Assembly (NCBI RefSeq): GCF_004322395.1
Contig: NZ_SCTW01000060.1
Location: 83,240-147,239 of the forward strand
Direction: 5' to 3'
Length of the DNA stretch: 64,000 nucleotides
Origin: Methylobacter sp.
Lineage (GTDB): Bacteria > Pseudomonadota > Gammaproteobacteria > Methylococcales > Methylomonadaceae
A program made the translations under genes and the position numbers. This document shows positions 63,959-64,000 of this stretch, one piece after another (the first letter of the stretch is position 1; each line of letters opens with the position of its first letter). Below the pieces are notes generated by a model. That model was given only the letters and a program-made list of their open reading frames with translations, was not told the origin of the DNA and ran no database searches.

Positions 63959-64000
63959 ATGAATATTAAACGGGTAGGTATAGATTTAGCAAAACAAGTC
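63959..64000 (+). mobile_element. IS110-family transposase, N-terminus only (cut by window edge)
   Basis: The ATG with GGAGG 8 nt upstream opens MNIKRVGIDLAKQV, the RuvC-like DEDD first strand (Asp in GIDLAK) of IS110 transposases. The rest lies beyond the window, so intactness is unknown. Confidence 0.75.

Noticed and set aside
1..64000. tRNA, rRNA, CRISPR arrays, riboswitches
   Set aside because: Read for conserved T-loop words, regular spaced repeats and known leader motifs; none was convincing. A covariance-model scan would be decisive.

Overview
The window looks like chromosome from a gammaproteobacterium of roughly average GC. Family resemblance (SmbP-like metal-binding protein, NhaD, the CysI–DUF934 pair, a GNAT–nitrilase fusion, two glycogen phosphorylases, many short palindromic repeats) suggests the Methylococcales (Methylobacter/Methylomonas-like methanotrophs). 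That placement is an inference: no rRNA or methane-oxidation gene is present. No tRNA, rRNA or CRISPR array was seen.

Layout. 1–5.6 kb: tail of a zinc carboxypeptidase-like gene, an alpha/beta hydrolase, then a lipid-related group (PlcP/LpxH-like metallophosphoesterase; PAP2 phosphatase plus MJ1255/VC2487-type glycosyltransferase) separated by a relic zone of a truncated ECF sigma factor, an IS scrap and dispersed repeats. 5.6–12.8 kb: galE relic, stand-alone HEAGH protein, IHF-beta-like protein, SmbP, amidohydrolase lipoprotein, TonB-dependent receptor with a divergent AraC/PchR-like regulator. 13–19.2 kb: c-di-GMP and chemotaxis genes including a decayed EAL duplicate. 19.4–25.9 kb: eutBC, a secreted lipase and a lysyl-oxidase-like secreted protein. 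26–30 kb: MGDG-synthase-like glycosyltransferase and a second PlcP-like phosphoesterase, divergent from a GNAT–nitrilase fusion. 30–50 kb: two glycogen phosphorylases, P450, TauE-type exporter, a NACHT NTPase, flavodoxin, an Lpp-like lipoprotein, cstA–ybdD, a REP-associated tyrosine transposase (RAYT), a dicarboxylate symporter, trmL, and four toxin–antitoxin loci, two of them damaged. 50–57 kb: conserved housekeeping genes (gpsA, secB, rhodanese, ArsR regulator; divergent gpmI–envC–ctpA). 57–64 kb: an AP2-like/DUF2971 protein, DUF934–sulfite reductase, nhaD, an AmpG-like transporter and the start of an IS110-type element cut by the window edge.

Most notable system: the lipid genes look like a phosphate-starvation membrane-remodelling set. 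Phosphoesterases would release diacylglycerol or phosphatidate from phospholipid, PAP2 would dephosphorylate, and glycosyltransferases would add sugar. Three transcription units have 11-bp-periodic PHO-box-like repeats followed, exactly 10 nt later, by a -10-like hexamer. A second notable system is the RAYT gene: perfect REP-like palindromes lie in its leader, two more lie in frame inside its own coding sequence, and a fifth copy lies 35 kb away. Many other palindromic repeats punctuate the intergenic regions, and some have entered coding sequences.
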